Assembly: GCA_007127385.1 (NCBI GenBank)
Contig: SKZM01000151.1
Coordinates: 1 to 6,925 of the forward strand
Direction of reading: 5' to 3'
Origin: Methanosalsum sp.
Lineage (GTDB): Archaea; Halobacteriota; Methanosarcinia; Methanosarcinales; Methanosarcinaceae
DNA: 6,925 bases
Under the pieces are notes generated by a model that worked only from the letters and a program-made list of their open reading frames with translations, was not told the DNA's origin and searched no databases. Shown here in pieces: positions 5,145 to 6,925 of the stretch; the stretch's first letter is position 1, and each line of letters starts with the position of its first letter. A program made the translations under genes and the position numbers.

Positions 5145-6167
5145 GTGGATGAAAATACTTATCAAGAACTGGAAACGGAGGTATGGGTGAAGGAGATCTG
5201 TTCTGGATGTGGTGCATGTGTAGCTGTATGTCCGCCCGGGTCTATCTATTTTGAACCTGGTAAGTCATCTGATAATCCAATGCATACAGGCTATTGCAAA
5301 TCAGCAGATGATGGTGTTGCATGTGGCGCATGTTACAATGTATGTCCCCGGGTAAAGGATAATTTGATTGAAGAAGATGACCTTCTTGGGGATTATATGT
5401 GTATCATGTCTGCAAAATCGGAACTTGACATCCCACGCAGGCAGAGTGGTGGTGCAGTTACCGCAATGCTGATGAATGCTCTTGAGACAGGTCTTATAGA
5501 TGCTGTTGTTTTGGTTGCGGAGGATCCATGGACCCTGAAACCTTACTCTGCTGTTATCTCAGATTCAGATTCTGTAGTAAAGAAAGCAGGTAGCAGATAT
5601 AACTGGTGGGTACCTCTGGTATCGGCACTCAATGACGCTGTCATCAGACAGAAATACAGAAACATTGCAGTTGTTGGTGTTCCCTGTGTGGCACAGGCTA
5701 TCAGTAGGATACGTGAAAGTGATCTTGATCTTCTGGGGCCGTTTAGGGATTCTATCCGGGTGATGATAGGATTGTTCTGTACCGAAACATTTGATTACGT
5801 AAAACTTCTTGAAGAAAAACTGAGTAAAGAGCACTCAATACTTCCCTTTCAGGTAGAAAGGTTTGATGTGAAGGGAAAATTTGAGATCATTCTGGATGAC
5901 GGTAATACAATCTCTATTCCTCTTTCAGAACTGGATGATTGTGTAAGGCCCGGATGTAATGTATGTACCGACTTTACGGCAAATTATTCAGATATTTCTG
6001 CAGGTTCTGTAGGCAGTCCCGATGGATATACTTCCCTGATTGTGCGTACAGAAAAAGGAAAGAAACTGTTAGACAGTGCTATTGAAAAGGGTAGGCTGAC
6101 AGTTATTGATGATTGCGATCTGGAGATCATTGAGAAGATGTCGGCTAAAAAAAGAAAAAGGAAATAA
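5145..6167 (+). CDS. FrhB-family F420/flavin Fe-S protein, predicted F420H2-oxidising subunit of glutamate synthase
   Basis: 340 residues from GTG. It belongs to the coenzyme F420 hydrogenase/dehydrogenase beta-subunit family (FrhB, FpoF, N-terminal half of Fsr). Residues ~14-70 carry two [4Fe-4S] motifs: Cys19/22/25/29 (CSGCGAC) and Cys51 plus Cys60/63/67 (CGACYNVCP). The FrhB core follows: RRQSGGAVTA (98-107, flavin/F420 region), GVPC (178-181), GLFCTETF (209-216), and near the end C-x4-C-x2-C (266, 271, 274) leading into NYSDISAGSVGSPDG and a VRTEKG strand. These are hallmark FrhB-family motifs. The protein ends in a basic tail, KKRKRK. It lies 4 nt behind the GXGXG gene in an operon that lacks GltD, so I infer that it takes electrons from F420H2 and passes them to the ferredoxin domain of the core subunit. 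This arrangement has been proposed elsewhere as F420-dependent glutamate synthase (FGltS). Family membership is near certain; the specific partner is inferred from context. Confidence 0.88.
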   Translation: MDENTYQELETEVWVKEICSGCGACVAVCPPGSIYFEPGKSSDNPMHTGYCKSADDGVACGACYNVCPRVKDNLIEEDDLLGDYMCIMSAKSELDIPRRQSGGAVTAMLMNALETGLIDAVVLVAEDPWTLKPYSAVISDSDSVVKKAGSRYNWWVPLVSALNDAVIRQKYRNIAVVGVPCVAQAISRIRESDLDLLGPFRDSIRVMIGLFCTETFDYVKLLEEKLSKEHSILPFQVERFDVKGKFEIILDDGNTISIPLSELDDCVRPGCNVCTDFTANYSDISAGSVGSPDGYTSLIVRTEKGKKLLDSAIEKGRLTVIDDCDLEIIEKMSAKKRKRK

Positions 6168-6204
6168 TATTTATCTGAATAACGTATCGATTTTAAGGAA
6201 TTTG

Positions 6205-6235
6205 GTATTGTGTACCTATCTATGATACACAATAC
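6205..6235. terminator. Hairpin between convergent genes, candidate bidirectional terminator
   Basis: GTATTGTGTA (6205-6214) and TACACAATAC (6226-6235) form a perfect 10-bp stem with an 11-nt loop, extendable by a G-U pair. It sits in the 85-bp gap between the ends of the operon and glnA. T-rich flanks are weak on both sides, so RNA-end protection or processing is an alternative role. Confidence 0.6.
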
Positions 6236-6252
6236 TCATATTTCACCCTTAT

Positions 6253-6925
6253 TCATATTACATTTAGATATCTGTTGATCTCCCATTGATGCACCTGCAT
6301 GCTGTAGAGGTCCCATTCGGCTTTTGCAAGGCGTAGGATATTGTTGATCACATGCTCGCCCAGTGCTTCTTTCATCAGGTCATTCTCTGCAAGATACATG
6401 CTTGATTCCTGCAATGTGGCCGGGAGGATATCGATGCATTGTTCACGACGTTCACATTCGTTCAGATCAAATATATTGATATCTACCATCTCTCCCGGAT
6501 CAATCTTTTCATTTATACCTTCAAGACCTGCAGCCAGTATTGCTGCAAAGGCAAGATATGGATTGCATGACGGGTCCGGGCTTCTAAGTTCGACACGTGT
6601 ACTCTTGCCCCTTGCTGCAGGGATACGTATAAGTGAACTTCTGTTCGTGCCGGACCAGGCTATATATACCGGGGCTTCGTATCCCGGTACCAGTCTTTTA
6701 TAGGAGTTAACGATAGGGTTTGTTATTGCAGTGATTGGTCTGATATGTTTTAGCAGTCCGCCTATAAAGTGTTTGGTGGTATCACTGATATCCATATCAC
6801 TGTCAGGGTCATAGAATGCGTTCTTTCCATCTTTTTCGAGGGAGAGATTTACGTGCATTCCTGATCCATTTTCTCCGAATATAGGCTTTGGCATAAAGGT
6901 TGCATGCAGACCGTTCATCTTTGCA
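6253..6925 (-). CDS. glnA: Glutamine synthetase (type I), C-terminal part, runs off the window
   Basis: The last ~224 codons are present; the reading frame stays open through the right edge (Ala-Lys before MNGLHATFMPKP), so the N-terminal half lies outside. It makes glutamine from glutamate, ammonia and ATP. Conserved catalytic-core motifs are MPKPIFGENGSGMH (metal/ATP site with the His ligand), NSYKRLVPGYEAP, WSGTNRSSLIRIP (substrate and phosphate-binding Arg) and RVELRSPDPSCNPYLA (Glu and Arg of the active site). The C-terminal region reads FDLNECERREQCIDILPATL and lacks the adenylylation-loop Tyr of the beta-type enzymes, which fits the archaeal/I-alpha type; that class is usually controlled by feedback or PII-like and sP26-type partners. 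The stop is TGA at 6253-6255. It converges on the glutamate synthase operon, completing the GS/GOGAT cycle. Its promoter is not in the window. Confidence 0.96.
   Translation of the reverse strand, partial: AKMNGLHATFMPKPIFGENGSGMHVNLSLEKDGKNAFYDPDSDMDISDTTKHFIGGLLKHIRPITAITNPIVNSYKRLVPGYEAPVYIAWSGTNRSSLIRIPAARGKSTRVELRSPDPSCNPYLAFAAILAAGLEGINEKIDPGEMVDINIFDLNECERREQCIDILPATLQESSMYLAENDLMKEALGEHVINNILRLAKAEWDLYSMQVHQWEINRYLNVI

Noticed and set aside
6341..6703. 120-codon + strand open frame inside glnA
   Set aside because: Antisense to strongly conserved glutamine synthetase motifs; a shadow frame.

Overview
The window looks like chromosome from a methanogenic archaeon of the Methanosarcinales, probably a methylotrophic Methanosarcinaceae relative; the genus is inference. 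Four things support this: a predicted F420-dependent (FrhB-like) electron-input subunit fused by operon to a split glutamate synthase, a surface protein ending in a PGF-CTERM-like sorting signal, archaeal BRE/TATA and GGTGAT-type ribosome-binding signals, and a GGTA-N6-TACC palindrome of the kind reported for the archaeal nitrogen repressor NrpR.

Layout. Positions 1-233 are an AT-rich upstream region. Positions 234-1283 encode a secreted, very histidine-rich protein made of two ungapped copies of a ~118-residue helical module, with a C-terminal PGF-type membrane/sorting segment; a hairpin plus T-tract terminator follows. Positions 1331-1824 are gene-free but not empty. They hold a BRE/TATA promoter (1567-1581), the GGTA-N6-TACC palindrome placed where transcription should start (1589-1606), and about 215 bases of leader with several perfect inverted repeats, some of them mutually exclusive.

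Positions 1825-6167 are a tight four-gene operon on the + strand: class II glutamine amidotransferase, FMN/[3Fe-4S] glutamate synthase core with an N-terminal 2x[4Fe-4S] ferredoxin domain, GXGXG beta-helix subunit, and an FrhB-family F420/flavin/iron-sulfur subunit. The first three correspond to the domains of bacterial GltB, separated into polypeptides. No NAD(P)H-dependent GltD is present; the FrhB-like protein takes its place. The inferred electron route is F420H2, then FAD and clusters of the FrhB-like protein, then the ferredoxin domain of the core subunit, then [3Fe-4S]/FMN, which reduces 2-iminoglutarate made from 2-oxoglutarate and glutamine-derived ammonia.

Convergent to the operon, on the - strand, is the C-terminal ~224 residues of glutamine synthetase (glnA), which runs off the right edge; a perfect 10-bp hairpin separates the two. 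Together these make a GS/GOGAT ammonia-assimilation locus that appears to be nitrogen-regulated and fuelled by F420H2. The most notable observations are the predicted F420-dependent glutamate synthase, the operator/promoter geometry, the alternative leader hairpins, and the duplicated histidine-rich surface protein.
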